Positions 26,188 to 35,028 of a stretch of DNA of 64,000 bases are shown here, in pieces. Each line of letters opens with the position of its first letter. Position 1 is the first letter of the stretch. Source of the DNA: Dulcicalothrix desertica PCC 7102 (GTDB lineage: Bacteria; Cyanobacteriota; Cyanobacteriia; Cyanobacteriales; Nostocaceae); the NCBI RefSeq assembly GCF_003991905.1, contig NZ_RSCL01000005.1, positions 206,517 to 270,516 of the forward strand. The letters run 5' to 3'. A model generated the notes under the pieces. The model was not told the DNA's origin. It saw only the letters and a program-made list of their open reading frames with translations, and searched no databases. A program made the position numbers and the translations under genes.

Positions 26188-26922
26188 TCGGATACGGCTC
26201 CTCAGTACGTGAGAAATATTAAAATGAACTGTGGTAAGTAGATGGGTATCAATAAACGCTCATTTTGCAGTCAGTGGTTCACACTTTGAAGCAAGAAGCA
26301 CTAACATACAAACTTATAGAATTTTTGATATTTAAGAAAGCCCACGTACTTAAAAATGATTCGTGATTATTAAGGAACTATTGCTCATATATTGGCTAAA
26401 TCAAATGGTAGATGAATAAAAGTAAAAATCCTGCTTTTAAAGAAAAATCAGTCAAGGGATGAAAATACCTTTAAAAACAGCTTTCATCAGGCTTCTGCTA
26501 GTTTTCCCAATTGGGACTAGGGCGCGAGTACCTATCTTACGTTAACATTCAAGTTCAATTACAACTACATCTAACAAATATGTCAGAATCAGCAGAATTC
26601 TGCTATGAATTGAGCTTTAGAAACCAAAAAGTAGATATACACGTATGCCTGTAGAGGCTCGATTTTATATTTTCTTTATTTTTTACAGTTTTTCAACTCA
26701 GAAAACCAGATTTTTTAAAAAAGTTTACAATAAGTTATATTTCTTAATATTTTGTGGTTTTAATTATTTAAATTGAGAACCGACATATACGCTATCTCGT
26801 TATCCTGCCTCAAAAAAGATATTTAATATTTTTTTAAGATTTTGATTTTGTCATTGTGGAATGGGCATCCTTGCCCGTTCCTACAGTAAGGCGGGCAAGG
26901 ATGCCCGCTCCACAAGAGAAGA
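26188..26922. other. Long intergenic region upstream of the LabA-like gene
   Basis: 735 bases, mostly AT-rich. It has a small hairpin at 26498-26520 (CTAGT and CCCAATTGGG core) and the strong inverted repeat at 26855-26914. It should hold the LabA-like promoter. I found no coding region. Confidence 0.5.
26855..26914. repeat. GGGCATCCTTGCCCG inverted repeat after cysK
   Basis: The left arm 26855-26877 and right arm 26892-26914 pair over 23 bp with two mismatches (ends TGTGGA / TCCACA). It is 9 bp beyond the cysK stop and could act as its terminator. A half copy is at 63517-63540. Confidence 0.75.
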
Positions 26923-27882
26923 TTAGCTGACTGCGGCAGGTTCCAATGCTAAATCTTGGAACATAGGGGTGCTAAGGTAACGCTCACCAAAGGAAGGTTG
27001 AATTACCACAATTAGTTTTCCAGCATTTTCGGGACGTTTGGCAATCTGTATTGCTGCACACAAGTTTGCTCCAGAAGAGACCCCTGATAGTAACCCTTCT
27101 TCACGTGCTAGTCTTCGACCGTAAGTCATTGAGTCTTCATCACTAACACGAATTACTTCGTCAATTATGTCTGTACGAAGAACATCGGGTACAAAACCGG
27201 CGCCTATACCTTGAATTTTGTGTGGTCCTGCATTTCCACCCGAAAGCACAGGACTATTGGCTGGTTCAACTGCAATGGCACGAAAACTTGGTTTGCGTTG
27301 TTTGATTACTTCTGCCACACCAGTTATTGTGCCACCAGTTCCAACACCTGCCACTATAAAATCAGCTTTTCCTTCGGTGTCGTGCCAAATTTCTTCTGCG
27401 GTGGTTTTACGATGTACTTCGGGGTTTGCGGGGTTACGAAATTGTTGCAACATATACGCATCGGGAGTTTTTGTGACTATTTCTTCTGCGCGCGCTATTG
27501 CTCCTCGCATTCCTTCGCTGCCCGGTGTTAACTCTAATGAGGCGCCATATGCACGCAGCATTGAACGACGCTCTAAGCTCATTGTTTCGGGCATCGTCAA
27601 AATTAATTTGTAGCCGCGCGCTGCTGCCACCATTGCTAGAGCAATTCCTGTATTCCCAGATGTTGGTTCTACCAAGATAGTTTTGCCTGGTTGAATAAAC
27701 CCCTGTTCTTCAGCAGCTTTTATCATACTGGCGCCAATACGGTCTTTGACGGAAGCTGCGGGGTTCATTCCTTCGAGTTTGAGGACTATTGTGGCAACAC
27801 ATCCTTCGGAATAGGGAATTTTGTTGAGTTGAACTAGGGGAGTGCGTCCAATTAATTCTGTTACGTCACGAGCAATCCGCAT
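26923..27882 (-). CDS. cysK: Cysteine synthase (O-acetylserine sulfhydrylase)
   Basis: 319 residues, the usual length. A PLP enzyme making L-cysteine from O-acetylserine and sulfide in the cytosol. Seen: PLP lysine in [11 protein letters not shown], substrate loop [14 protein letters not shown], phosphate-binding [11 protein letters not shown], and the PLP pyridine-binding region [12 protein letters not shown]. The start [20 protein letters not shown] is typical of the family. Single gene on the minus strand, bounded by the inverted repeat at 26855. Cyanobacteria often carry several paralogues, so cysK is used for the family. Confidence 0.95.
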   Translation of the reverse strand: MRIARDVTELIGRTPLVQLNKIPYSEGCVATIVLKLEGMNPAASVKDRIGASMIKAAEEQGFIQPGKTILVEPTSGNTGIALAMVAAARGYKLILTMPETMSLERRSMLRAYGASLELTPGSEGMRGAIARAEEIVTKTPDAYMLQQFRNPANPEVHRKTTAEEIWHDTEGKADFIVAGVGTGGTITGVAEVIKQRKPSFRAIAVEPANSPVLSGGNAGPHKIQGIGAGFVPDVLRTDIIDEVIRVSDEDSMTYGRRLAREEGLLSGVSSGANLCAAIQIAKRPENAGKLIVVIQPSFGERYLSTPMFQDLALEPAAVS

Positions 27883-28320
27883 TTATATAACTCCTAAAAT
27901 AATGAATTTACTACAACAGGTACTTAAATCTTCTTTCTTATATTTTTATCAAAATTTGAACAATTGTTCTGTTTATTTTAAGCATGACTTGCTTGGCGCC
28001 ACACTTTGTATATCTTAGGTCTGAATTAACAAGCCAAATCTAATGGGTGAGTACAGAAGAATGCTAGTACCCTAGGTCGCAAAGTCTAGTCCCTTGTCCC
28101 GTAAATACTAGAACCCCCACCCTTATAAATTATTATATTGCCTATTGTATATGGATTTGCACCCTGTCGGCGCCTGCGTAATAAATCTAATAAACTCAAT
28201 CGGACTCGGTTTTTGAGTGGTGTTTTAGGGCAACTGATATAAACAGTATAGGATTTACGCAGAGATTCCCCTCTACCCCCCCAAGCAATTGGGGGGGACT
28301 TCTTATCTAAATAAATTCAA
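27883..28320. other. Intergenic region upstream of cysK
   Basis: 438 bases between cysK (minus) and a small plus-strand gene. It contains the C/G hairpin at 28276-28297 and otherwise unremarkable DNA with two GGCGCC sites. AGGAGT just upstream of 27882 is a good ribosome site for cysK. Confidence 0.5.
28276..28297. repeat. Hairpin CCCCCCCAA / TTGGGGGGG
   Basis: A 9-bp perfect stem with a GCAA loop, 23 bp upstream of the ATG at 28321. It is a GNRA-type loop and would be very stable if transcribed. Same class as 14712 and 58678. Confidence 0.7.
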
Positions 28321-28716
28321 ATGAAAATGAAAGCCAAATTACTAAATGCTTTTACAGTTTGTTTGGTGACTTTAGCAATACTTTCTCCTGAGATAGCTGT
28401 ACTTGGCATTGTTTGGCACCAGCATTTACACTTAGAAAAAACTAATTTATTTGTTAATAATACTAATTTTCATATCAAAGATGTTCAGATACTAGAAAAA
28501 AACTCTTTTTTAAAACCAAAGCAACAAAATGAATTTTTGTTTATATTTAACAAATATAAAATAATTTTTATCCTAGAATCGTTATTAATATGTATTCCTG
28601 TGAGTATCGGCGTAAGCATTTTTGCTTATGAGAAATATCTTATCTACCGTGCTGAAGTTTACAGGAAACAGGTGGAAATATTAGAAAAAATGTGGCAAAA
28701 AAGTAACTACTGGTAA
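28321..28716 (+). CDS. Small membrane protein, uncharacterised
   Basis: 131 residues with two hydrophobic spans (AFTVCLVTLAILSPEIAVLG and IIFILESLLICIPVSIGVSI) and a C-terminal charged helix (YRAEVYRKQVEILEKMWQKS). The roughly 45 residues between the spans (HLEKTNLFVNNTNFHIKDVQ onward) would face the other side of the membrane. The next gene starts 4 bp downstream, so it opens a small operon of three. Family not recognised. Confidence 0.65.
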   Translation: MKMKAKLLNAFTVCLVTLAILSPEIAVLGIVWHQHLHLEKTNLFVNNTNFHIKDVQILEKNSFLKPKQQNEFLFIFNKYKIIFILESLLICIPVSIGVSIFAYEKYLIYRAEVYRKQVEILEKMWQKSNYW

Positions 28717-28720
28717 ATTT

Positions 28721-29005
28721 ATGAACCCAACTCCACAACAAGAACAAGAGCAAGAGTCACCAGAAGAGGTAAATAAGTACTTTGAGTTAATCGATAAGTT
28801 ACTTAATTGCCCAAACGGTCAAGAGCCAGAAGTATTAGAAGATAACTTAGAGCTACTTGACGCAGGATTGATAAAAACTATGTTAAAGGTTGCGGCAATT
28901 TTTGTTCACGAAGATAATTCTGAAGGCGCCGAATTTTTAGTTCATATTGCCCGTGAGTTATCAAAGCAACTAGGTTTATACCCAGAAATTCCAGCAAAGG
29001 AGTAA
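28721..29005 (+). CDS. Small acidic protein resembling the N-terminal module of TPR/CHAT proteins
   Basis: 94 residues. After a Gln/Glu-rich start (MNPTPQQEQEQES) it has YFELIDKLLNCPNGQEPEVL, then ELLDAGLIKTMLKVAAIFVH and GAEFLVHIARELSKQLGL. From memory this is the module found at the start of cyanobacterial TPR-CHAT proteins, here as a free-standing protein. The gene is 4 bp from the gene before and 2 bp from the gene after. It could be a remnant of a larger protein or an adaptor for one. Confidence 0.65.
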   Translation: MNPTPQQEQEQESPEEVNKYFELIDKLLNCPNGQEPEVLEDNLELLDAGLIKTMLKVAAIFVHEDNSEGAEFLVHIARELSKQLGLYPEIPAKE

Positions 29006-29007
29006 TA

Positions 29008-29319
29008 ATGCTATTGTCTGCGAAACAAGCTGGCGATATAGCGTATTCGTTTTTGATGGAAGAATGGAATATATCGGAGTTAGAATCAGACTGGTTTGTT
29101 GTTTTTAGTGCCCGGTTGTTAGGTCAGCATTGGTATGTAGTCGAAATAGGTGTTGAAGGATTGCCTGATAGGTGGTTTATTCAAGTCTATGATACTGGGG
29201 AGTGTGACCCAAATTATACTTTTAGTTCTCCCATTAACGGCTCTGATAAATACACCGACTTAGCACAAATTCCTCCTCTCATTGCTGAAATATTAGTATC
29301 TGAAAGAAATTCTCGTTAA
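29008..29319 (+). CDS. Small conserved hypothetical protein
   Basis: 103 residues, soluble. It alternates helix and strand: AGDIAYSFLMEEWNIS, WFVVFSARLLGQHWYVVEIG, RWFIQVYDTGECDPNYTF. Aromatic-rich, resembling small cyanobacterial proteins of unknown function. It lies 2 bp after the 94-residue gene and is followed by a terminator-like hairpin, so it closes the three-gene unit. An unusual point is that neither neighbour offers any functional hint. Confidence 0.65.
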   Translation: MLLSAKQAGDIAYSFLMEEWNISELESDWFVVFSARLLGQHWYVVEIGVEGLPDRWFIQVYDTGECDPNYTFSSPINGSDKYTDLAQIPPLIAEILVSERNSR

Positions 29320-29321
29320 TA

Positions 29322-29354
29322 AGAAACCGGGTTTTTTGAAGAAACCCGGTTTCT
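29322..29354 (+). terminator. Hairpin AGAAACCGGGTTT / AAACCCGGTTTCT
   Basis: A perfect 13-bp stem with a short loop immediately after the stop at 29319. It is the same repeat as at 22674 and 60654, here placed as a terminator of the three small genes. Confidence 0.7.
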
Positions 29355-29511
29355 AATATTTAAATAAATCTTTAGATATAAAACAATAGCGTTAAAGATG
29401 AACTAATTGAATAATTAAGAATCTAACTTTTGTGTCATATTTTGATAACATAATCATGTTATATTATATTGGTTAATGTGATGAGCGCTACGGAAATCGG
29501 TACTAACAACA

Positions 29512-29847
29512 ATGAATACTGAAGACCTTCTCGCAAAAGAATTCACTCGCATTTTAAAACAATACTATCCCACAGTCGGCGAGTTATTAGACGGCTGCTA
29601 TATTAAAGTTATCGTCTCTTACTGGGGGCGCCCTCCAAAACGCATTCGGTATGTAGGAATTTATTGTACAGACGATATAATGCCCTACTTACAAGCGAAA
29701 AAAGAGGTTTTTAGAGAAATAGCAGATAACATGGGATTAATGCAAGTTGTGTTTTTAAACGCAACACGATTATTGCGTGACCCCAAATCTAGCTTAAAAA
29801 ATGCAGACCCACGTTTATGGTTAGAATTGCACTTGATAGCAGCATAA
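29512..29847 (+). CDS. Small conserved hypothetical protein
   Basis: 111 residues, soluble, basic in its middle (GRPPKRIRYVGIYC). Pattern: N-terminal helix LAKEFTRILKQYYPTVGELL, strands YIKVIVSYWG and IRYVGIYCTDD, helix KKEVFREIADNMG, strand MQVVFLNATRLL. No known motif. It stands alone, with about 190 bp on the left and 210 bp on the right. Family not recognised. Confidence 0.6.
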   Translation: MNTEDLLAKEFTRILKQYYPTVGELLDGCYIKVIVSYWGRPPKRIRYVGIYCTDDIMPYLQAKKEVFREIADNMGLMQVVFLNATRLLRDPKSSLKNADPRLWLELHLIAA

Positions 29848-30059
29848 AAAACTTACAATAATCACAACTTATATAGCTGTCATAAAATAGACAAGCAGGT
29901 GGCATTGGTTAAAAACTCGGAAAAAATTAAGCTATCAACCTTGAAGAGGAGTTAAGAGGAACGGATTATAGAATTTAGTTATTTGTCATGAGTGCTCATC
30001 ACCTATAATTCATGACTCATAACTCCTCACTTGCAAACGCTAATAAAGGCTTTGAAACT

Positions 30060-30428
30060 ATGAATAATTACTCACAGTCTCCCGATGATAAACCACCAGA
30101 AAATGTTTCACAGCTTGATAAAATGATGCAGGTTGAGCTTGAGCGTTCGATTGCTAGGTGTGTTTATGAAGAATGCGACCGAATTACACAAGCATTATTA
30201 TCAAACTGCCAATGGTATGTAACAAATCAAGCTTCGGTGTTAAAGTTAATTATTGATTGCCCTGATGTTGTAAGTTACTGGCATATCGTCAGCAACATTC
30301 CTCAAATAGGCAGCCGACTTGAGCGCTTTTCTAAAAATGCCAAAATTCGAGTTTATCCTCCAAGTGGTAAAGGAATGCCTTTTGAAATTAGTATTTCCGA
30401 AATTACAGCTTACCGCGATTGGATTTAA
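30060..30428 (+). CDS. Small conserved hypothetical protein
   Basis: 122 residues from the ATG at 30060. The open frame begins at 30012, but the upstream part is made of STRR-like sequence (ATGACTCATAACTCCTCAC) and is unlikely to be coding. Helical core MMQVELERSIARCVYEECDR and ITQALLSNCQWYVTNQ, then VVSYWHIVSNIPQIGSRLER. No membrane segment or catalytic motif. It ends 46 bp before the convergent end of the polysaccharide cluster. Confidence 0.6.
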   Translation: MNNYSQSPDDKPPENVSQLDKMMQVELERSIARCVYEECDRITQALLSNCQWYVTNQASVLKLIIDCPDVVSYWHIVSNIPQIGSRLERFSKNAKIRVYPPSGKGMPFEISISEITAYRDWI

Positions 30429-30474
30429 TTAGCTCTCTGTTGTACTATACAGTACTATTTAGAGGCGCCGTTAG

Positions 30475-31644
30475 CTACAGCGTCTCTAGGGTATTTGATT
30501 GTGTGGCTGTTTTTGAATAATGCTGAAACTCATTAATAACTTGACGATAAAGCATAATATATTCGCTAACCATTTTTTCTGTTGCAAACCTTTCAGAATT
30601 GAGTAAGCTTTCTGATTTCAATGTGTCTATTGTTGGAAGATGATACAAAATTGTTGAAGCTGCATCTTCATGATTATTCGGTTTTATATAAATGGCAGCT
30701 TCCCCTCCCACATCATTCATAGGAGGGAGATTTGATGTAAATACGGGGCAACCACAAGCTTGAGCTTCGATCAGGGGCCAGCCAAAACCTTCTTGTAGAG
30801 AAGGAAATAGTAATGCTGTTGCCGTGGAATAAAGCGCGCGTAAATTTTCGTTATCAATGTTTACTAGTTCTATGACGTGTTGAGATAAATAATGGTTCTT
30901 AATAAAGAAGCGCATTTCATCAGTCATTGATTTACCCACCATAACTAGATAAAAATCTGGATGGTTTTGTTTTAGCATCATATGATAAAAAATCGATAGC
31001 ACTCCCAAACGATTTTTATACCAGTGATTTGCGCCTACATGCAGAATAAAGCGACTATTTGGAGGAATTCCCAAATGAGTTAAACGCTGCTTGGCTTCTG
31101 TTGGCGCCATTGGAGAATAAGGATAATTGAAACCTAAAGGAATAAAAGATATATTACGCGCGTTTAAAGAACAAATACGCATTACATCCATTTTTGTTTG
31201 TTCCGAAATGCAAGCGACTTTTGCAGCTTTATTTAATCCATTTATAATCATTTTTTGTAAAATTTTACCTGTCCACCCAGTTTTGTAGTCAGAAAATTCT
31301 CCTAAACCAGAGCGGATAGGTAATAAGTCATGGCAAGTAACAACGTGTGGTATATTTTGTAAATACTTGGTGTAAATAGCATAGCCTTGTTCGCAAATGT
31401 GAACTACATCTGCCCAAAATAATTCTTCACGTAGTTCTGCTGGAAATAAAATATATTTATCTATATAAGCCAACCATTTTTTCAATCCCTTTAAGGGTAA
31501 GGCTAATTTAGCGAAATAAGGTTTTGGACGAATAACACGCACTTGGTGTCCAAACTTGGTTAAATGAATTTCCAGCATTGAGGTAAACCGCTCCATGCTT
31601 TCTATTTCATCTGGTTGGTAATTACCAATCAGCAAGATTTTCAT
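30475..31644 (-). CDS. Glycosyltransferase, GT4-like
   Basis: 389 residues with a GT-B fold: N-terminal LIGNYQPDEIESMERFTSML, a central FILHVGANHWYKNRLGVLSI that starts the nucleotide-sugar domain, and the donor-site motif SLQEGFGWPLIEAQACGCPV (EX7E-type). It uses a nucleotide sugar to extend a lipid-linked glycan on the cytoplasmic face. It is the last gene of the minus-strand polysaccharide locus, 14 bp after the dioxygenase gene. Donor and acceptor are unknown. Confidence 0.85.
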   Translation of the reverse strand: MKILLIGNYQPDEIESMERFTSMLEIHLTKFGHQVRVIRPKPYFAKLALPLKGLKKWLAYIDKYILFPAELREELFWADVVHICEQGYAIYTKYLQNIPHVVTCHDLLPIRSGLGEFSDYKTGWTGKILQKMIINGLNKAAKVACISEQTKMDVMRICSLNARNISFIPLGFNYPYSPMAPTEAKQRLTHLGIPPNSRFILHVGANHWYKNRLGVLSIFYHMMLKQNHPDFYLVMVGKSMTDEMRFFIKNHYLSQHVIELVNIDNENLRALYSTATALLFPSLQEGFGWPLIEAQACGCPVFTSNLPPMNDVGGEAAIYIKPNNHEDAASTILYHLPTIDTLKSESLLNSERFATEKMVSEYIMLYRQVINEFQHYSKTATQSNTLETL

Positions 31645-31658
31645 TAATTATTGTAAAC

Positions 31659-32627
31659 CTATTTGTTCTTTGAGCGAATTGATTTGATATTCCACATGAT
31701 TCGCTTAATGTTAATTATTACTCCACCAGGTAACAGAGTTATTGCTAAGTTTTTACTCAAAGTTTGAAATGTTTGAAACAATAAGTGCTTTTGTAAATTC
31801 CAGAATTCTGAAATTTTCATGGTAGCAATTGAGGAATTAGGAAATGCTGGGTAATCTCTTTTAAAGCCAAATCCTAGATAATCTATTAACTCTGGAGTTA
31901 AATTATCTAAATATTCAGTATTTACTAGATTTTTTTCACCATGCCCTACATACTCACTACCAACTTGATCTACTTGAAAAAGTAAGGTATATCTAGTATA
32001 GTCTTTATCTTTAAAAGGTTCTGCCCTATGAACTGTGTGAATATCACATATTACCACACTTCCCTTTTTCATCGGTAGAGTTAATATATCTTGGCTGTAG
32101 TTATTTTCAATAAAGCTATCGCTTAAATAAATTTCATGCTGATATTGACGAGACCAAGTTTGAGAATTTTTTACTAATTGAAATGCATTAGTGGTTACAT
32201 CTGATAAATAAAATAAAAATAATAGCCCTGGCATATTATGCTTGGCACTGAGTTGCTTTTCATACTGAAGGTTGTTATCAGTATGCCAAGGCATGTGTCC
32301 TTTTTTAGTAGTTTTATAAACTCGATGATTGGTGAGTTTATAATCTTCATTAAAATATTTTTTACAAATATCTAAGACTTTTCTAGATGTGATAATATCG
32401 TATGCTTTTTTAGAATTAGCAAGACAATGGGTTAAAAATTTTATATCAGAAGCAATAACAACACCGACATCGTTAGTATTGACTAACAGTTTTTCAAAAT
32501 CTATTTCTCTAAGTAATTCATCAACATACTCCTCGTTCAGTGCTTGCTCAAAAACAAAATATCCTTTGATTTTGAGATCATTAACTATTTGATCTGTATT
32601 ATAATTTATAAAGTTTGAATCAAACAT
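31659..32627 (-). CDS. Phytanoyl-CoA dioxygenase (PhyH) family oxygenase
   Basis: 322 residues. Fe(II)/2-oxoglutarate oxygenase landmarks: MPWHTDNNLQ (HxD pair), VICDIHTVHRAEPFKDKDY with the distal His, and RYTLLFQVDQV with the Arg expected to bind 2-oxoglutarate. It is cytosolic with no signal peptide. It lies 14 bp upstream of a glycosyltransferase gene, so it may oxidise a sugar or lipid carried by the glycan, or belong to a neighbouring natural-product step. Family is firm, substrate unknown. Confidence 0.82.
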   Translation of the reverse strand: MFDSNFINYNTDQIVNDLKIKGYFVFEQALNEEYVDELLREIDFEKLLVNTNDVGVVIASDIKFLTHCLANSKKAYDIITSRKVLDICKKYFNEDYKLTNHRVYKTTKKGHMPWHTDNNLQYEKQLSAKHNMPGLLFLFYLSDVTTNAFQLVKNSQTWSRQYQHEIYLSDSFIENNYSQDILTLPMKKGSVVICDIHTVHRAEPFKDKDYTRYTLLFQVDQVGSEYVGHGEKNLVNTEYLDNLTPELIDYLGFGFKRDYPAFPNSSIATMKISEFWNLQKHLLFQTFQTLSKNLAITLLPGGVIINIKRIMWNIKSIRSKNK

Positions 32628-33043
32628 AGATGTTGTTGGTGTGCCGTTTTTGTTTAGAATATTAGGACTAGTTAGATAAAATTATTGTACATGTGTTCAA
32701 ATCCTGACCTAAACAAACTTAATCAAAACTTTCATGATTTCATATTATCGAACGTTTTGCTCATAATTCTATTTACTGATTTTATTGATAAAATCAGGTT
32801 TATTAGCCATAAAATAATTATTTGTTTATTTTGACTAATTATGATAAGTTTAATTACTTAAATTTTTGTTAAGCAATCTAATATATACAGGAAATATGTA
32901 ATGATTTTGTCATGCTGAACGTAGGGCAGCATCTCTAAGATTCTTCACTGCGTTCAGAATGACAATTTATACCTGATTTGACTTTTCAAACATCTTATTG
33001 GACTGAATAAACTATATGTGTGTAAATTATAAATCTTTTAAGA
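32628..33043. other. Intergenic region with dispersed inverted repeat
   Basis: 416 bases within the polysaccharide locus, AT-rich. TGTCATGCTGAACG (32909-32922) and CGTTCAGAATGACA (32951-32964) form an imperfect inverted repeat of the GTTCAG-ATGACA family. It should hold a promoter for the dioxygenase-glycosyltransferase pair. Confidence 0.55.
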
Positions 33044-33586
33044 TTATGATAGCTTTCTTTTCTTGACAGGTTGAGCAGGGTTTCCTGCATAAATTGTCAT
33101 TGGTTCTAGAGAGCGTGCAGTAACTCCGGCTAGTGTCAAGACCGCACCTTTACCAATTATAACTCCAGGTCCAATTACGGAGTTGGCGGCAATCCAACTG
33201 CTTTCTTGAATATAAATGGGAGCAGTTAGCAATTTAAAATTGGCATCATTCCAGTCATGGTTACCTGTACAAAGATAGACATTTTGCGACAGACAAGTAT
33301 GACTTTCGATAGTCACATCGGCAAGGTTATCTATCCAAGCATTTTCACCAATCCACACATAATTTCCAACACTCAGGCGCCAAGGAAATTTTACCCGCAC
33401 TCCAGGTTTAATGCGAACTCCTTTACCTATTTTGGCGCCAAAGGAACGGAGTATAAAAACCTTTATACTAGATAAAGGTAAATAATAACTTCCTAATAAG
33501 GGCAAGCCAATAAAGTACCACAGTATTTGTTTCCAATAGGGGGCGCCTGGAGTGTAAGTGCTAAGAGTGTATTTATCTAGACGCAT
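33044..33586 (-). CDS. WcaF-type left-handed beta-helix acetyltransferase
   Basis: 180 residues. The hexapeptide-repeat signature is clear (IGKGVRIKPGVRVKFPWRLS, SVGNYVWIGENAWIDNLADV, IAANSVIGPGVIIGKGAVLT) and it ends with the typical YAGNPAQPVKKRK. It transfers an acetyl group from acetyl-CoA to a sugar of the glycan. I take the ATG at 33586 (MRLDKYTLSTYTPGAPYW, the family start); the open frame upstream to 33745 overlaps the YdcF-like gene. It overlaps that gene by 14 bp, so the two are translationally coupled. Confidence 0.88.
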   Translation of the reverse strand: MRLDKYTLSTYTPGAPYWKQILWYFIGLPLLGSYYLPLSSIKVFILRSFGAKIGKGVRIKPGVRVKFPWRLSVGNYVWIGENAWIDNLADVTIESHTCLSQNVYLCTGNHDWNDANFKLLTAPIYIQESSWIAANSVIGPGVIIGKGAVLTLAGVTARSLEPMTIYAGNPAQPVKKRKLS

Positions 33587-34169
33587 ATAATAAGGATTTA
33601 TAACGAGGGTTAAGATTGGCTCCGGTACATCTTGTGACAATCCAGAGGATAGAGCGTCCGCTATCACGTAGAATGCGGAGCATAGATTCTTTAGGTTCGT
33701 TGGTGGGAACAACGATAGGAGTGAAGGTGATTCCTTGGCTACCAAGTATTAAAATGGCGATCGCTTTTGCGCGCGCCATGTGAAAATCGGAGGTAATCAA
33801 ATATATGTGTTTAATCTTACGTTTTTGAAATTCAGGTACAAAAGTAGTAAAATTAGTTACCGTATCAATTGCACGATAATCTAAATGTAAGCGGTCATCT
33901 GTTATACCAGCATTTTGATAGACAGGGCGGGCAAGGTTTGAGGGAACACCGCTAGAAACCCAAATATCTAGAGATGGAAAAGCCGAAGCAAATTGCGCTG
34001 TGAATTCTTCGCGGTCTATACCACCACCAAGGGTGAAGATAGCTTGTGGTTGAGGAGCTTGCCAGGAGGCGATTGCTAATTGTATGGGTATCATATTTAG
34101 TAAGATAAACAACAATCCTACTAAAGTATAAATTCCATATTTTTTGATTTTGTTATGTAGATTTTTCAC
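33573..34169 (-). CDS. YdcF/DUF218-like membrane-anchored protein
   Basis: 198 residues: an N-terminal membrane segment (IYTLVGLLFILLNMIPIQLA) and a DUF218-type domain with AIFTLGGGIDRE, DTVTNFTTFVPEFQKRKIKH and YLITSDFHMARAKAIA. Members (YdcF, SanA, ElyC) are linked to envelope glycan or carrier-lipid handling. Its C-terminus overlaps the acetyltransferase start by 14 bp and it follows the GT2 gene by 17 bp. A role in glycan assembly is plausible by context. Confidence 0.8.
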   Translation of the reverse strand: MKNLHNKIKKYGIYTLVGLLFILLNMIPIQLAIASWQAPQPQAIFTLGGGIDREEFTAQFASAFPSLDIWVSSGVPSNLARPVYQNAGITDDRLHLDYRAIDTVTNFTTFVPEFQKRKIKHIYLITSDFHMARAKAIAILILGSQGITFTPIVVPTNEPKESMLRILRDSGRSILWIVTRCTGANLNPRYKSLLYASR

Positions 34170-34186
34170 GTAATTAATTATTGGAT

Positions 34187-34963
34187 TTAAACATCTAGGG
34201 TGTTTAATTTTTCGTACTCAATTATTTGCATTGATAGTAAAATTTCAGCAAATACTCGCTGAAACGCATAATACCAACCATGCCACCCGTCGAGGATACC
34301 ACCTTTGAGGATGAGGCAGTAGATTAAGATAACGAACGGAGCAAAAAGCTTTTGCTTACGGATACGGTCTCCCAAACTTAATTCACTCTCTGGGGTCTCT
34401 AGTAGTTTTTTGCTTTCAATTATCATGTAACGTTCTTGCGACCATAACCAACGAGTAAAAGGTTTACGATCATCGTGATAAATAAATCCTAGCAGTGGTT
34501 TGGAATCTCCTTTAACGCTAACGCGGTGAGCATGACCATCATCTCGATAAATAGCTTTTTCTCGTTTGTAAAGAACTTTACGCGGTGGTAGTAACGTAGC
34601 ACGTAGAGGTTTACCAAAAACACAATATTTAAATGAAACTAAATAACTATTCACCTCAGTATCTTTTGGTAAAGATTTAATTTCAGCAATTAATTCGTCG
34701 CTTAATATGTAATCAGCATCTAAAGAGAGAACCCAAGGGGTGTTTATTTTTGATAAGCCGTAATTGCACTGATTGGCAAATGATATAAATTTGTGTTTAA
34801 ATATTTCTACTTGAGGATATGCTCCCGTAATTTTTAATGTTTCATCTGTACTGTAGCTGTCAATAATGACTATTCTTTTTGCCCAAGTTAATTGTTGCAA
34901 AGTTCGATGAATATTTGGAGCTTCGTTGTAAGTTAAAATCAAAGGGGTGATTTCTTCTAGCAT
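34187..34963 (-). CDS. Glycosyltransferase family 2 (WaaE/KdtX-like)
   Basis: 258 residues from the ATG at 34963 (MLEEITPLILTYNEAPNIHR); the frame extends to 35008 without support. GT-A fold: VIIDSYSTDET and the metal-binding VLSLDADYILS, then HAHRVSVKG and the C-terminal amphipathic part (GWHGWYYAFQRVFAEILLS) that sits on the membrane in this subgroup. It adds one sugar from a nucleotide donor. It lies 65 bp after the GT4 gene at 35029. Confidence 0.86.
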   Translation of the reverse strand: MLEEITPLILTYNEAPNIHRTLQQLTWAKRIVIIDSYSTDETLKITGAYPQVEIFKHKFISFANQCNYGLSKINTPWVLSLDADYILSDELIAEIKSLPKDTEVNSYLVSFKYCVFGKPLRATLLPPRKVLYKREKAIYRDDGHAHRVSVKGDSKPLLGFIYHDDRKPFTRWLWSQERYMIIESKKLLETPESELSLGDRIRKQKLFAPFVILIYCLILKGGILDGWHGWYYAFQRVFAEILLSMQIIEYEKLNTLDV

Positions 34964-35028
34964 AATTTTTGTAATATTTCTATTTCCTGTTAATATAAAT
35001 GCGAGCAATTACTTACTTGTCTTAGATG

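Noticed and set aside
33587..33745. N-terminal extension of the WcaF-type acetyltransferase
   Set aside because: It overlaps the well-supported YdcF-like gene, and family members start at MRLDKY, which is the ATG at 33586.
33755..33766. HIP1 element GCGATCGC
   Set aside because: One copy is present, but a single occurrence is no evidence for HIP1 enrichment here; it is noted only as contrast to GGCGCC.
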